Assembly (NCBI RefSeq): GCF_000236035.1
Contig: NZ_JH393257.1
Coordinates: 656,472 to 720,471, forward strand
Length of the DNA stretch: 64,000 nucleotides
Direction of reading: 5' to 3'
From: Vreelandella boliviensis LC1
GTDB taxonomy: Bacteria > Pseudomonadota > Gammaproteobacteria > Pseudomonadales > Halomonadaceae
Part shown: piece after piece, positions 17,192 through 27,313 of the stretch
Numbering within the stretch: position 1 is the stretch's first letter
Layout: every line of letters begins with the position of its first letter
Translations under genes and position numbers: made by a program
The notes under the pieces: generated by a model
The model's database searches: none
What the model was told of the DNA's origin: nothing
What the model saw: only the letters and a program-made list of their open reading frames with translations

Positions 17192-18079
17192 ATGTTTCAA
17201 CGTCTACGTGAAGACATCAACAGCGTATTTGACCGCGACCCGGCCGCACGTAACTTTCTTGAGGTGCTGACCAACTACCCTGGCCTGCACGCCCTGGTAC
17301 TGCACCGCTGCGGCCACTGGCTGTGGAAGAAAAACCTCAAGTGGCTAGCGCGGACGTTGTCGACGTTTTCACGCTGGCTAACCGGTATTGAAATTCACCC
17401 GGGTGCCACGATTGGTCGGCGTTTTTTTATTGACCACGGCATGGGTGTGGTCATTGGCGAAACGGCGCTGGTTGGCGATAACGTGACGCTCTATCAAGGT
17501 GTCACCCTGGGCGGCACCAGCTGGAGCAAAGGCAAGCGTCACCCCACTTTAGGCGATGGGGTCATTGTAGGTGCAGGTGCCAAGATATTAGGCCCGTTCA
17601 CCGTTGGTGCCGGGGCGAAAATTGGCTCTAATGCCGTGGTCACCAAAGAAGTGCCGCCGGGCGCCACGGTGGTGGGAATTCCCGGCAAAATAGTGAAACG
17701 TGCCGACCCGGATGTGGAAGAGGCTCTGGACGTCGACCCCGCTCGCCGCGAAGCCATCTGCCAAAAATTTGGCTTTGATGCCTACGGCGTCAGCCAGGAT
17801 ATGCCCGACCCGGTAGCCCGCTCGATGCAGGCCATGCTCGACCATATGCACGCCGTGGATGAGCGTATCGAGCGCATGTGCTCGACCCTGCGCAAGTTAG
17901 ATGACAACTACCGTGACGGCCAGCTACCAACGCTGCGCGATGAAGATTTTGCCGATATTCTAGATGAACACGATACCGGCTGCCCCGGCGTTGGCAAGCA
18001 CTCGGCCACACCGCCATCCGTTCAACAAGAGACCGAGCAAAAAACCGAGCAAGACACACTGCCGCCGGGTAATGGTTGA
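17192..18079 (+). CDS. cysE: Serine O-acetyltransferase
   Basis: 295 residues. An N-terminal alpha-helical domain precedes a left-handed beta-helix of hexapeptide repeats ([54 protein letters not shown]) with the catalytic HP and the DHG elements. It acetylates serine for cysteine synthesis. The charged C-terminal ~90 residues are longer than in E. coli CysE and end in a low-complexity EQKTEQ tail. AAGGA lies 7 nt before the ATG. Placement just before iscR-iscS links cysteine supply to Fe-S assembly. Confidence 0.95.
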   Translation: MFQRLREDINSVFDRDPAARNFLEVLTNYPGLHALVLHRCGHWLWKKNLKWLARTLSTFSRWLTGIEIHPGATIGRRFFIDHGMGVVIGETALVGDNVTLYQGVTLGGTSWSKGKRHPTLGDGVIVGAGAKILGPFTVGAGAKIGSNAVVTKEVPPGATVVGIPGKIVKRADPDVEEALDVDPARREAICQKFGFDAYGVSQDMPDPVARSMQAMLDHMHAVDERIERMCSTLRKLDDNYRDGQLPTLRDEDFADILDEHDTGCPGVGKHSATPPSVQQETEQKTEQDTLPPGNG

Positions 18080-18105
18080 CCAAAGCACTCGGGTTTTCCC
18101 ATAAT
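18076..18105 (+). promoter_or_regulatory. Probable sigma-70 promoter of iscR
   Basis: TTGACC and CATAAT are separated by 18 nt. The -35 box overlaps the stop codon of cysE, and the start of iscR is about 50 nt downstream. I cannot recognise an IscR operator consensus here. Confidence 0.5.
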
Positions 18106-18157
18106 GGCAGCACATTTGCCGTTAGTGCGCTGAGTTTTCAGCGTCGAGGGGCTTGCC

Positions 18158-18625
18158 ATGCGCTTGACCACTAAAGGCCGTTACGCCGTTACCGCCATGC
18201 TCGATTTAGCTTTGCATGCCCACAACGGCCCGACCAGCCTAAGCGATATCTCCCAGCGCCAAGAGATATCGCTCTCCTATTTAGAGCAGCTTTTTGCTCG
18301 CCTGCGCCGTGCAGGCTTGGTCAACAGCGTGCGCGGCCCGGGTGGCGGCTATTTGCTTTCGCAGCCCGCGGACGCGATTAGCGTTGCAAAGGTGATTGAC
18401 GCGGTGAACGAAAGCGTTGATGCCACCCGCTGCCAGGGGCTTTCCGATTGCCAGCAGGGTGATACCTGTTTGACGCACCATTTGTGGTGCGAGCTCTCCG
18501 TGCAGATACGCCACTTCCTTGACGATATGACGCTGGCACAACTGATGCTGCGCCCTGATGTCATACGTATTGCATCGCGACAGAAACAGCGCGCCGAGGC
18601 GGGCATTCTCGCTTCGGCTCCCTGA
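18158..18625 (+). CDS. iscR: Fe-S cluster-sensing transcription regulator IscR (Rrf2 family)
   Basis: 155 residues starting [20 protein letters not shown], with the winged helix ([31 protein letters not shown]) and the cluster ligands Cys92, Cys98, Cys104 and His107 in [23 protein letters not shown], at the same positions as in E. coli. As [2Fe-2S]-IscR it represses its own operon when clusters are sufficient. It heads the iscR-iscS-iscA block. Confidence 0.97.
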   Translation: MRLTTKGRYAVTAMLDLALHAHNGPTSLSDISQRQEISLSYLEQLFARLRRAGLVNSVRGPGGGYLLSQPADAISVAKVIDAVNESVDATRCQGLSDCQQGDTCLTHHLWCELSVQIRHFLDDMTLAQLMLRPDVIRIASRQKQRAEAGILASAP

Positions 18626-18678
18626 CCCAACGTCACAAAACCCGAATATCCCGACCGATTAACCGCTGGAACGTAACG

Positions 18679-19863
18679 ATGACCACACCCACGCTGCCCA
18701 TCTACTTGGATTATGCCGCTACCAACCCGGTGGATGCCCGCGTGGTTGAGGTTATGCAGCGCTACCTGACGGTGGACCAGCTGTTCGCCAACCCGGCTTC
18801 GCGCAGCCATATGTTGGGCTGGCAGGCAGAACAGGTGATTGAGCAGGCGCGCCGCCAGGTGGCCGACGCGATTGGTGCCGACCCGAGAGAGATCGTCTGG
18901 ACCAGCGGCGCGACCGAAGCCGATAACTTAGCGCTGATTGGCTTTATGCGCGCCAACCGTGAACGCGGCCTACATTTAGTCACCTCGACGATTGAGCATA
19001 AAGCAGTAGTGGACACCGCCCATGCGCTGGAGAAAGAGGGCTTCGAGGTCACCTGGCTAACGCCTGGTCGGGATGGCTGCATTCAGCCCGAACAGCTGCG
19101 CGAAGCCATGCGCGACGACACCGCGCTGGTCTCACTAATGGCGGTTAACAATGAGCTGGGCAGTATTAACGATATCGCTGCCCTGGCGGCCGTTACTCAT
19201 GAGTTTGGCGCGGCCTTCCACACCGATGCCGCTCAGGCGGTCGGGCGTATCCCCTTAGACGTAGTGGCCCAGCAAATTGATCTAATGTCGCTGTCTGGCC
19301 ATAAAACCTACGGCCCTAAAGGCGTCGGGGCGCTGTATGTGAAGCGCCACCCGGATATTCGCGTTGAGGCGCTGATCCATGGCGGTGGCCATGAGCGCGG
19401 CATGCGCTCCGGCACCCTGCCCACCCACCAAATTGCGGGCATGGGTGAAGCCTTTGCGCTGATGCACCAGCAGCATGACGACGATATCGCCCATATTACC
19501 CATCTACAGCAGCGCTTTTTGCGCGGCCTTGAAGGCGTCGAGGGCGTTTTTGCCAACACGCCGCTAGGCAACGCTGTGCCTAACATTCTCAACCTGGCGT
19601 TTGAAGGCGTCGACGGGGAGTCGCTGCTAATGGCGCTGCGCGATGTAGCGGTGTCCACCGGCTCAGCATGCAACTCGGCCAGCGTCGACCCATCCTACGT
19701 GCTGCTGGGTATCGGCACACCGCGCTCGCTGGCGCTTTCATCGCTGCGCTTTAGCTTCGGGCGCTTTACCACTAGCGCCGAGATTGATCATGCGCTAACG
19801 CTCATACGCCATGCGGTGAGCGGTTTACGGACACCGCCACGCAAAGCGGCTGACACTTTTTAA
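18679..19863 (+). CDS. iscS: Cysteine desulfurase IscS, lacking the usual C-terminal tail
   Basis: 394 residues. The PLP lysine is in SLSGHKTYGPKG, and the active cysteine loop is STGSACNSASVDPSYVL. It moves sulfur from cysteine to scaffold or thiolation partners. E. coli IscS ends with a ~20-residue tail after its GRLRDLSP region that takes part in IscU docking. Here the protein stops at SGLRTPPRKAADTF, with no counterpart of that tail. The operon also contains no iscU, hscBA or fdx, so this enzyme may serve other acceptors such as SUF components, TusA or ThiI. Confidence 0.93.
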   Translation: MTTPTLPIYLDYAATNPVDARVVEVMQRYLTVDQLFANPASRSHMLGWQAEQVIEQARRQVADAIGADPREIVWTSGATEADNLALIGFMRANRERGLHLVTSTIEHKAVVDTAHALEKEGFEVTWLTPGRDGCIQPEQLREAMRDDTALVSLMAVNNELGSINDIAALAAVTHEFGAAFHTDAAQAVGRIPLDVVAQQIDLMSLSGHKTYGPKGVGALYVKRHPDIRVEALIHGGGHERGMRSGTLPTHQIAGMGEAFALMHQQHDDDIAHITHLQQRFLRGLEGVEGVFANTPLGNAVPNILNLAFEGVDGESLLMALRDVAVSTGSACNSASVDPSYVLLGIGTPRSLALSSLRFSFGRFTTSAEIDHALTLIRHAVSGLRTPPRKAADTF

Positions 19864-19875
19864 GGAGGACGCCAC

Positions 19876-20202
19876 ATGGCAACACTCAATATTACCCCGG
19901 CTGCCGCACAACAGATTCGTCACGTGCTGGACGAACGCGGCCAAGGCCTTGGCCTGCGCGTCTCGGTCAAGCCCAGCGGCTGCTCTGGCTATAGCTACGT
20001 GCTCGATTTTGCCGACTCCGTTAGCGACGAAGAAGTGCATTTTGAAGCCCACGGAGCCAGCGTCTATGTCGCTCCCGATGCGGTGGAGATGCTTAACGGC
20101 AGCGAAGTGGATTACGTCAGCGAAGGGCTGAACCGCTTTTTCCGTTTCAATAACCCCAACGTCAAAGATGAGTGCGGCTGCGGCGAAAGCTTTACCGTTT
20201 AG
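19876..20202 (+). CDS. iscA: Iron-sulfur cluster assembly protein IscA
   Basis: 108 residues of the HesB/IscA family with the three cluster or iron ligand cysteines Cys36 (PSGCSGYSY), Cys100 and Cys102 (DECGCGESF). The spacing is the same as in E. coli IscA, and the NPNVKDECGCGESF tail is nearly identical. It acts as an A-type carrier delivering clusters to apoproteins. It follows iscS by 12 nt, with GGAGG upstream of the ATG. ErpA or another A-type carrier cannot be fully excluded, but position favours IscA. Confidence 0.92.
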   Translation: MATLNITPAAAQQIRHVLDERGQGLGLRVSVKPSGCSGYSYVLDFADSVSDEEVHFEAHGASVYVAPDAVEMLNGSEVDYVSEGLNRFFRFNNPNVKDECGCGESFTV

Positions 20203-20230
20203 CCTTTTCGGTCAGGTTTCATCACCGGTA

Positions 20231-20257
20231 TTCATACCCAGGCTTAAGGGTTATAAT
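20231..20257 (+). promoter_or_regulatory. Possible ndk promoter
   Basis: A consensus TATAAT at 20252-20257 is preceded by a weak TTCATA at 20231 with 15-nt spacing. It lies 155 nt before ndk. The -35 match is poor. Confidence 0.4.
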
Positions 20258-20280
20258 CGCGCCCCTAGATACCCAACAAC

Positions 20281-20305
20281 AAGCGCCGGGTAACGCCCGA
20301 CGCTT
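20281..20305 (+). other. Stem-loop in the ndk leader
   Basis: AAGCGCCGGG and CCCGACGCTT arms (one C-A mismatch, 5-nt loop) are followed by GTTAAAAC without a T-run. It is either a weak terminator of the isc operon or a structured 5' leader. Confidence 0.5.
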
Positions 20306-20352
20306 GTTAAAACGCTAGCTGCTTAAACGCTATTAGCCGAATTATTTTCTGG

Positions 20353-20385
20353 GCCGCCCCGGCTTTCTGGGGCGGCAATTTTGCT
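20353..20385 (+). terminator. GC-rich hairpin directly upstream of ndk, attenuator-like
   Basis: GCCGCCCC and GGGGCGGC form a perfect 8-bp stem with an 8-nt loop, followed by AATTTTGC. It resembles an intrinsic terminator placed only ~37 nt before the ndk start codon, so it could attenuate ndk expression or terminate isc read-through. Confidence 0.5.
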
Positions 20386-20412
20386 TAGCCCCCATTTATG
20401 GAGACCATTAAC

Positions 20413-20838
20413 ATGGCTACTGAACGCACTCTTTCTATTATCAAGCCTGATGCCGTTGCTAAAAATGCCATCGGTGACATCATCGCCCGCTTCGAAAAAG
20501 CAGGCTTAAACGTCGTTGCAGCCAAAATGGTTCATCTTTCTGAAGAAAAAGCTGGCGGTTTCTACGCAGAGCACAAAGAGCGTCCATTCTTTAACGATCT
20601 GGTCGGTTTCATGACCTCTGGCCCGGTCGTTGTTCAAGTACTGGAAGGTGAAGGCGCTATCGCAAAAAACCGTGATCTGATGGGTGCGACCAACCCGAAA
20701 GAAGCGGCGCCCGGCACTATTCGCGCCGATTTTGCGGAAACAATCGACGCTAACGCTGTCCATGGTTCTGATTCTCCGGAAAGCGCTGAGCGCGAAATTA
20801 GCTACTTCTTTGGCAACGACGAAATCTGCCCGCGCTAA
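20413..20838 (+). CDS. ndk: Nucleoside diphosphate kinase
   Basis: 141 residues from the ATG at 20413 (GGAGA upstream), starting [20 protein letters not shown]. The catalytic histidine is in the [16 protein letters not shown] motif near residue 117. It equilibrates NTP and NDP pools via a phosphohistidine. Codon choice looks strongly biased, as expected for a highly expressed gene. Confidence 0.97.
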   Translation: MATERTLSIIKPDAVAKNAIGDIIARFEKAGLNVVAAKMVHLSEEKAGGFYAEHKERPFFNDLVGFMTSGPVVVQVLEGEGAIAKNRDLMGATNPKEAAPGTIRADFAETIDANAVHGSDSPESAEREISYFFGNDEICPR

Positions 20839-20927
20839 GCCTTTCAGGTAGCGCCGCCGTTTCAACTTTCGTTGCCGGCCATTTTGCGGGGGCCAGTCCC
20901 CCGCCCTCTTCTAAAACGCTGACCGCC

Positions 20928-22127
20928 ATGACCACCAATGTAGCCCAACATACGCCCGCCCCACGCACTGACGCCGAGAGCTCAGACGCCGCCCGTACGC
21001 CTGCTACAAAAGCGGCGCCTGAGCGTCAAAACCTGCTTGGCATGTCCCGCGAGCAGATGGAAGCCTTCTTCTTGTCGATCGGCGAAAAGAAGTTCCGTGC
21101 TGCGCAGTTAATGAAGTGGATTCACCAGGAAGGCAGCGATGACTTTGCTGCCATGACGAATCTCTCTAAACCGCTGCGTGAAAAACTGGCCCGGCTGGCA
21201 GAAATTCGTGGCCCAGGGGTGATTTATGAGGGTACTTCCAGCGACGGTACGCGTAAGTGGGTGCTGGAAGTTGAGGACAGCAGCTATGTAGAGACGGTGC
21301 TGATCCCGGCGGAGAACGGTAAACGCCGCACGCTATGCGTGTCCTCCCAGGTTGGTTGCTCTCTGGACTGTAGCTTCTGCTCTACCGGCAAGCAGGGGTT
21401 TCAGCGCAACTTAACCGCTGCTGAAATTATCGGCCAGGTATGGGTCGCCCAGCGCAGCGTTGGCCCGCGGCGGGATACGGCGAACCGTCCGGTGACCAAC
21501 GTGGTGATGATGGGCATGGGCGAACCGTTGCTCAACTTCGATAACGTTGTGCCTGCCATGAAGCTGATGCTCGACGACAACGGCTATGGCCTCTCCAAGC
21601 GCCGCGTGACGCTATCGACCTCTGGCGTGGTGCCGATGATCGACAAGCTTGGCGATGAAATGGACGTTAGCTTGGCGATTTCGCTGCATGCGTCTACGGA
21701 CGAGTTGCGCAATGAACTGGTGCCCATCAACCGCAAGTACAATATTCGTGCGCTGCTGGATGCTTGCCACCGCTACCTTGCCAAGTGTCCGGATAATCGT
21801 CAGGTCACCATTGAGTACACGCTGATCAAAGACGTCAACGATCAGCAGGAGCACGCCGAGCAGCTTGCTGCATTGCTTAAAGAGCTGCCGTGTAAAATCA
21901 ACCTGATCCCGTTTAACCCGTTCCCCAACTCTGGGTACGAAAAACCGTCGCGGAACCAGGTTATGCGCTTTCAGCAGTGGCTGTATGATTTAGGCTACAA
22001 CGCCACGGTGAGAACGACCCGAGGTGAAGATATTGATGCCGCCTGCGGCCAGCTTGTTGGTCGCGTGAAAGACCGCACCAAACGCAGCGCGCGCTATATC
22101 CAGTCGGTACAGCTCGATGCGGACTAA
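20928..22127 (+). CDS. rlmN: Dual-specificity 23S rRNA/tRNA adenine-C2 methyltransferase RlmN
   Basis: 399 residues. The radical-SAM cluster motif is [15 protein letters not shown]. The methyl-carrying cysteines are expected in the [11 protein letters not shown] region and in the upstream conserved segment. It methylates A2503 of 23S rRNA and A37 of some tRNAs. The first ~35 residues are a Thr/Ala/Pro-rich extension not seen in E. coli; an alternative start at GMSREQ would remove it. It is in the usual position between ndk and pilF. Confidence 0.96.
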   Translation: MTTNVAQHTPAPRTDAESSDAARTPATKAAPERQNLLGMSREQMEAFFLSIGEKKFRAAQLMKWIHQEGSDDFAAMTNLSKPLREKLARLAEIRGPGVIYEGTSSDGTRKWVLEVEDSSYVETVLIPAENGKRRTLCVSSQVGCSLDCSFCSTGKQGFQRNLTAAEIIGQVWVAQRSVGPRRDTANRPVTNVVMMGMGEPLLNFDNVVPAMKLMLDDNGYGLSKRRVTLSTSGVVPMIDKLGDEMDVSLAISLHASTDELRNELVPINRKYNIRALLDACHRYLAKCPDNRQVTIEYTLIKDVNDQQEHAEQLAALLKELPCKINLIPFNPFPNSGYEKPSRNQVMRFQQWLYDLGYNATVRTTRGEDIDAACGQLVGRVKDRTKRSARYIQSVQLDAD

Positions 22128-22267
22128 GGTGGAGTGTAGAAAACCGGGCTTATCTTGACTTCCGCTTGGCACGGCGCTTTGATGGTCACGGTTTTTATTT
22201 AGCTTAGCACTGCTGCTTGTCAGTATTGCCTTACTAGCAGTTGGACGTTCACCACACGAGGATTTAC

Positions 22268-23002
22268 ATGATCGCTCACCGCAGGCGCCAACACCCATCG
22301 CGGGTGCCCATGCTCACCGTGCTTATCGGTAGCTTGTGGCTAGCCGGCTGTGCCTCGTCCAACAACCTTACACCGCAAGCCAACCCCGCGGCAGCAGACG
22401 CCTATACTCAGCTTGGCGTCGCCTATCTGGAGCGCAACAACCTTCCCCGCGCACTCAACGCATTGGATCGGGCGCTGGAAATTGCCCCACGCCATGCAGA
22501 AGCGCTGCAAGCACTGGCACTGGTCTACCAACGCCAGGGCGAAAGCGCGCTTGCCGACGACTATTTTCAACAGGCGGTGAACGCCGAACCTGACTACACT
22601 CGAGCCCGCAACAATTATGCGGCGTTCTTGTACGGTCAGGGCCAGTTTGACGCTGCCTGTAAGCAGTTAGAAACCGCATCAGAAGATGCCCAGTACGCCA
22701 ACCGAGCCCAGCTATTTACCAATTTAGGGCAGTGTTACCTGGCGCTGGAAGATTTTGATAAAGCACGCGCTCGGTTGGAGCGCGCGCAAAGTATTGATCC
22801 GCGTAATTCACGCGGCTATTTAATGTTAGCTGAACTCGAATATTCGCAGGGCAATTACTCTCAGGCCTGGGCACCGCTGCAAACCTATTTACAGCTCGCC
22901 GACCCCGATCAAGCAGCGCTAAGAATGGCGGTTGATATCGCTCATTCACGCGGCGAGCATAGCGCCGCCGCCGAATACCAGCGTCTGCTTGGCAACAACT
23001 GA
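22268..23002 (+). CDS. pilF: Type IV pilus biogenesis/stability lipoprotein PilF/PilW
   Basis: 244 residues from the ATG at 22268, with GAGGA 5 nt upstream. The lipobox LAGC lies in SLWLAGCASS, so the protein is outer-membrane anchored. It contains about five TPR units (AYTQLGVAYLERNNLPRALN, AEALQALALVYQRQGESALA, and others). It assists secretin PilQ assembly in type IV pili. It sits in the conserved rlmN-pilF-rodZ-ispG order. Confidence 0.92.
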   Translation: MIAHRRRQHPSRVPMLTVLIGSLWLAGCASSNNLTPQANPAAADAYTQLGVAYLERNNLPRALNALDRALEIAPRHAEALQALALVYQRQGESALADDYFQQAVNAEPDYTRARNNYAAFLYGQGQFDAACKQLETASEDAQYANRAQLFTNLGQCYLALEDFDKARARLERAQSIDPRNSRGYLMLAELEYSQGNYSQAWAPLQTYLQLADPDQAALRMAVDIAHSRGEHSAAAEYQRLLGNN

Positions 23003-23049
23003 CTGATTGACGCCCTGATCACCGCTTATTTAATGAAGGATGCTCAGCC

Positions 23050-24102
23050 ATGAGCGATACACAGTCACAAGAAAACGTCATTGATAGCCCTATCACGAAC
23101 GACCAAAGCACTAGCGCCTCTCCCGGCGAATTGTTGGCTCGCCAGCGTGAGCAACTCGGCATTCCACTCGCCGATGCGGCCCGGGCGTTAAACCTGCGCC
23201 CCGCAGTGGTGGGGGGGCTTGAGCAGGATAACTATCAAGAGATTCCTGTCGCCGCTTATCGGCGCGGCTACCTGCGCTCTTACGCCAAATACCTGGGGAT
23301 GGATGACCGACTGGTGCTTGAGGCTTATCAAGCCCGCAGTGGCGCTGCCGACACTGAACGCAAAGTCTCGCCGGTTTCGACTGCCAGGCCGCCCTCTCGG
23401 ATTGGCGCTTGGTTGTTTAAGCTGGTTACCCTGCTGGTGATTGTGGGTCTTATCGCTGTGACTGTTATGTGGTGGCAGAGCCGGGGAGGTAACGAGCCGC
23501 CGGGCTTTGGCTCCACTTCCACGGAAGAGACCGCTACCGCCCCCGCAGAGTCGGCCAGTGAACCAGCTGAGACTGAAGAAAGCGCTGGTTCAAGCTTCAC
23601 CAGTGGCGACGAAAGCGCGTCGCTGCAAAGTGATGCTGCGCGCGTTACACCTACAGTTTCACAAGACCAGGCCCCCGATCCGCAAGATGACGCAGACGCC
23701 ATTGCTGGGCTAGACGAGCCACTACAGGATAGCGACAATAGTGCTGCCAATGAAAATGATGAGCTCAGCAGTACCGCAGAGAATAATAGTGAAGAGAATA
23801 GTACTGTGCCCAATGGCGCTGATAGCGAGCAAACCGTTGCCGCCGCCCAAAACGCCAATGCCAATCTGCTTGAGCTGACGTTTAACGAGCAGTCTTGGAC
23901 TGAAATTTTTGATGCCACCAACCAGCGCGTCTTCGTTGGCCTGCAAACGCCCGGCTCCTCGACCACCGTCGAGGGCGAGCCCCCGTTTCGTTTAACCGTG
24001 GGTAATGCCACCGGCGTCGAACTGCGCTACCAAGGCGAGGAAGTTGACCTTTCCGCTCGCGCAGGCGCCAACAACGTCGCCCGATTTACCTTGGGAGAGT
24101 GA
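23050..24102 (+). CDS. rodZ: Cytoskeleton protein RodZ
   Basis: 350 residues. An N-terminal cytoplasmic helix-turn-helix ([20 protein letters not shown]..., ~residues 25-95) binds MreB. A single membrane helix spans ~120-142 ([20 protein letters not shown]). A long Ser/Thr/Glu/Asp-rich periplasmic linker (~145-265) leads to a C-terminal DUF4115 beta domain ([20 protein letters not shown]). It sets rod shape. The linker is markedly acidic, in line with a halophile. Confidence 0.95.
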   Translation: MSDTQSQENVIDSPITNDQSTSASPGELLARQREQLGIPLADAARALNLRPAVVGGLEQDNYQEIPVAAYRRGYLRSYAKYLGMDDRLVLEAYQARSGAADTERKVSPVSTARPPSRIGAWLFKLVTLLVIVGLIAVTVMWWQSRGGNEPPGFGSTSTEETATAPAESASEPAETEESAGSSFTSGDESASLQSDAARVTPTVSQDQAPDPQDDADAIAGLDEPLQDSDNSAANENDELSSTAENNSEENSTVPNGADSEQTVAAAQNANANLLELTFNEQSWTEIFDATNQRVFVGLQTPGSSTTVEGEPPFRLTVGNATGVELRYQGEEVDLSARAGANNVARFTLGE

Positions 24103-24110
24103 CCCGTCCT

Positions 24111-25226
24111 ATGCACGCCCCTTCTCCGATAAAACGCCGCCTTTCCCGCCAGATCCAGGTCGGAAACGTCGCGGTGGGCGGTGATGCCCCCATTGCCGTT
24201 CAAAGCATGACCAACACCAATACGCTGGATGTTGCCGCGACCGTGGCGCAAATCCAGCAGTTGGAAAAAGCCGGTGCAGATATCGTTCGCGTTTCGGTAC
24301 CCGATATGGACGCCGCTGAAACCTTTGGTCAGATTAAAAAACTTGTCAATGTCCCGCTGGTTGCCGATATACATTTTGATTATAAAATCGCCCTGCGCGT
24401 TGCTGAACTCGGCGTCGACTGCCTGCGCATTAACCCCGGCAATATTGGCCGTGAAGACCGCGTTCGCGCGGTAGTTAGCGCAGCCCGTGACCATGGCATT
24501 CCGATCCGCATTGGCGTCAACGCCGGTTCGTTGGAAAAAGATCTGCAAAAGAAGTATGGCGAGCCTACGCCTGCGGCACTGGTGGAGTCCGCCATGCGCC
24601 ACATCGACTATCTTGATCGCCTCGATTTCCCCGACTTCAAAGTCAGCGTCAAAGCTTCGGATGTGTTTATGGCAGTAGCCGCCTATCGCGACCTTGCTGC
24701 GCGCATCGAACAGCCGTTGCACCTAGGTATAACCGAAGCGGGTGGACTGCGTTCAGGCACGGTCAAGTCGTCGATTGGCCTGGGCATGCTGCTGATGGAT
24801 GGCATCGGCGACACCATTCGGGTCTCGCTAGCGGCGGACCCTGTGGAAGAGATCAAGGTCGGCTTTGATATGCTGCGCAGCCTCAAGCTGCGCTCCAAAG
24901 GCATCAACTTTATTGCCTGCCCCAGCTGTTCACGCCAGAACTTTGACGTTATTAGCACCATGAACCAGCTTGAAGAGCGGCTAGAAGACGTGATGACACC
25001 GCTCAACGTTTCGGTGATCGGCTGCGTGGTCAATGGCCCCGGCGAAGCCAAAGAGACCGATATCGGCCTTACCGGCGGCAGTCCCGCAAACTTGGTGTAT
25101 ATCGACGGCAAGCCCGCCAGCAAGCTACGCAACGACCACTTGGTAGATGACCTGGAGCAGCTGATTCGCGATAAAGTGCGCGAAAAACAGCAGCAGCAAG
25201 ACGATATGATTGCCCGCAGCGTTTAA
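24111..25226 (+). CDS. ispG: 4-hydroxy-3-methylbut-2-enyl diphosphate synthase
   Basis: 371 residues from the ATG at 24111, which matches the E. coli start ([10 protein letters not shown] vs MHNQAPIQRR); a GTG at 24099 overlapping the rodZ stop is the alternative. The TIM-barrel part has [12 protein letters not shown] and [12 protein letters not shown]. The [4Fe-4S] ligands are in ACPSCSRQ and GCVVNGPGE. It catalyses the penultimate step of the MEP isoprenoid pathway. Confidence 0.97.
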   Translation: MHAPSPIKRRLSRQIQVGNVAVGGDAPIAVQSMTNTNTLDVAATVAQIQQLEKAGADIVRVSVPDMDAAETFGQIKKLVNVPLVADIHFDYKIALRVAELGVDCLRINPGNIGREDRVRAVVSAARDHGIPIRIGVNAGSLEKDLQKKYGEPTPAALVESAMRHIDYLDRLDFPDFKVSVKASDVFMAVAAYRDLAARIEQPLHLGITEAGGLRSGTVKSSIGLGMLLMDGIGDTIRVSLAADPVEEIKVGFDMLRSLKLRSKGINFIACPSCSRQNFDVISTMNQLEERLEDVMTPLNVSVIGCVVNGPGEAKETDIGLTGGSPANLVYIDGKPASKLRNDHLVDDLEQLIRDKVREKQQQQDDMIARSV

Positions 25227-25287
25227 CCGCTGGGGCTGGCTGCCAGCCTGGGCGAGCAACGCCTGATGGCAGAATAAGGAGTTTTCT

Positions 25288-26589
25288 TTGAGCAAGTCCA
25301 CCGTTAAAAAGATTCAAGCCATTCGTGGTATGAACGACCTACTGCCCAGCGATAGCCCGCGCTGGCAGTTTTTTGAAGCCAAAGTACGCCAGTTGATGCT
25401 GCGTTACGGCTTTAATGAAATTCGCACGCCTATCGTTGAGCAAACCGCGCTGTTTGCGCGCTCTATCGGTGAAGTCACCGATATCGTCGAAAAAGAGATG
25501 TATACCTTCGACGATCGCAACAGCGAGAGTTTGACCCTACGCCCTGAAGGCACCGCCAGCTGCGTGCGCGCGGCCATGGAGCACGGCCTGCTGTATAACC
25601 AAACCCAGCGGCTGTGGTACCAGGGGCCGATGTTTCGCTACGAGCGTCCGCAAAAAGGCCGCTACCGCCAGTTCCACCAGATTGGCGTCGAGACCTTCGG
25701 TTTTGATGGCCCGGATATCGACGCCGAGGTGATCCTGCTTTCAGCGCGCCTGTGGCAAGAACTAGGGCTAATGGAGCACGTTACCCTGGAACTTAACTCG
25801 CTGGGTTCATCTGAAGCGCGGGCGGCTTACCGAGATACGCTGGTGGCCTATTTTGAGCAGCACCATGATCTCCTTGATGAAGACTCCAAGCGCCGCTTAA
25901 CCAGTAATCCGCTGCGTATTCTCGACTCCAAGAACCCAGCCATGGCTGAGATGCTCGATGCCGCGCCGCAGCTGATGGATCACCTGGATGCCGAGTCCCG
26001 GGAACACTTCGAGCAACTCACCACGATGCTTGAGGCCGCAGGCATTGCCTATGTGATCAATCCGCGCTTAGTGCGTGGGTTAGACTACTACTGCCGCACC
26101 GTCTTCGAGTGGACGACTACTGCCCTGGGCAGCCAGGGTACGGTCTGCGCAGGCGGGCGCTACGACGGTCTAGTCGAACAGCTGGGCGGCAAGCCGACCC
26201 CGGCGGTGGGTTTTGCTATGGGCATTGAGCGGCTGATTTTGCTGCTCGAAACCCTTGAGCTGATTCCCGATGATGCCCTCGGCGGTTGTGATGTTTATCT
26301 GCTGCCGATGGACGATAACGCCACAACGGCCGCCATCACCTTGGCCGAGCAACTGCGTGGAGAACTGCCGGAACTACGTCTGCAGCTTCATTGCGGCGGC
26401 GGCAGCTTTAAAAGCCGAATCAAAAAAGCCGACAAGAGCACTGCTTCGATGGCCATACTGATTGGTGAAGATGAAATCGCGGCGCAATCGGCGACGGTCA
26501 AATTTTTGCGCGATGGCCGTGAGCAGCAAAGCGTTCCTCAAGCCGCATTAGGCCGCACGCTGGGCGAGCTTTTAACGGCTAACGCATAA
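25288..26589 (+). CDS. hisS: Histidyl-tRNA synthetase, TTG start
   Basis: 433 residues. The start is a TTG codon preceded by AAGGAG at about 7-nt spacing, and the product [20 protein letters not shown] aligns with known HisRS starts. Motif 1, motif 2 ([20 protein letters not shown]), the histidine-specific [15 protein letters not shown] and the motif 3 region [14 protein letters not shown] are all present, followed by the anticodon-binding domain. It charges tRNA-His. The TTG start probably keeps translation modest. Confidence 0.97.
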   Translation: MSKSTVKKIQAIRGMNDLLPSDSPRWQFFEAKVRQLMLRYGFNEIRTPIVEQTALFARSIGEVTDIVEKEMYTFDDRNSESLTLRPEGTASCVRAAMEHGLLYNQTQRLWYQGPMFRYERPQKGRYRQFHQIGVETFGFDGPDIDAEVILLSARLWQELGLMEHVTLELNSLGSSEARAAYRDTLVAYFEQHHDLLDEDSKRRLTSNPLRILDSKNPAMAEMLDAAPQLMDHLDAESREHFEQLTTMLEAAGIAYVINPRLVRGLDYYCRTVFEWTTTALGSQGTVCAGGRYDGLVEQLGGKPTPAVGFAMGIERLILLLETLELIPDDALGGCDVYLLPMDDNATTAAITLAEQLRGELPELRLQLHCGGGSFKSRIKKADKSTASMAILIGEDEIAAQSATVKFLRDGREQQSVPQAALGRTLGELLTANA

Positions 26590-26656
26590 GCCCTGCAGGC
26601 TGCCTGCTTGCATGCGACGGTCTAAACAAACGACTTTAGAAGAAAGGAGCCCGCCC

Positions 26657-27313
26657 GTGGTGGAGCTGAGAAGCGAAGAAGAACAGCTAGACGCTGTCAA
26701 GCGCTGGTGGAAAGAGAACGGCATGTCGTTGATTGCAGGCGCTGTCTTGGCGGCGGCTGGGGTATTCGGCTGGAATGCCTGGCAGAACTATCAGCAAGGC
26801 CAAGCCGAAGCGGCCTCCATGCGCTATCAACAGCTGGTTAACATGACCGCTGGCAATGAGCTTGACGAAGAGCAACTAGCCAGCGCGCGGGAAATGGTCA
26901 GCGAACTGACCGACGAACATGGCAATACGCTCTACGCGGAACTCGCCCTACTGCTTGATGCACGCCTGGCTGTTCAGCAAGGTAATTTGGAAGGCGCACG
27001 CACCGCACTGGAAAACGCTGCCGACTCCTCGCGCCGCTATGTGCAGAGCCTGGCGTGGCTGCGTTTGGCCCGTGTTGAGCTCGCCGACGGCAATCCGACC
27101 CAGGCATTGACGCTGTTAGACAAGCCGATTAGCGATGCGCTAGCGGCCCAACGGGCCAACGTACGCGGCGATGCATTCTTCGCCCAAGGCGACACTCCGG
27201 CGGCCCGCGATGCATGGGAAACCGCCCTGGAACTGGCACAAACCCAAGACCAGCCGCTTTACGGCGTGCAGTTCAAGCTTGACGATCTCGGCGCTGAGGA
27301 GGCGACACAATGA
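26657..27313 (+). CDS. yfgM: Ancillary SecYEG translocon subunit YfgM
   Basis: 218 residues from a GTG at 26657, chosen because AAGGAG lies 7 nt upstream and VELRSEEEQLDAVKRWWKEN aligns with YfgM. One membrane helix (MSLIAGAVLAAAGVFGWNAW) is followed by a periplasmic TPR-like helical domain. In E. coli it joins SecYEG and PpiD as a periplasmic chaperone. It overlaps bamB by 4 nt. Confidence 0.9.
   Translation: MVELRSEEEQLDAVKRWWKENGMSLIAGAVLAAAGVFGWNAWQNYQQGQAEAASMRYQQLVNMTAGNELDEEQLASAREMVSELTDEHGNTLYAELALLLDARLAVQQGNLEGARTALENAADSSRRYVQSLAWLRLARVELADGNPTQALTLLDKPISDALAAQRANVRGDAFFAQGDTPAARDAWETALELAQTQDQPLYGVQFKLDDLGAEEATQ

Noticed and set aside
23328-24011. 227-codon minus-strand frame opposite rodZ
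   Set aside because: It is an antisense shadow of the Ser/Glu-rich RodZ linker; the composition is serine/alanine low-complexity with no motif.
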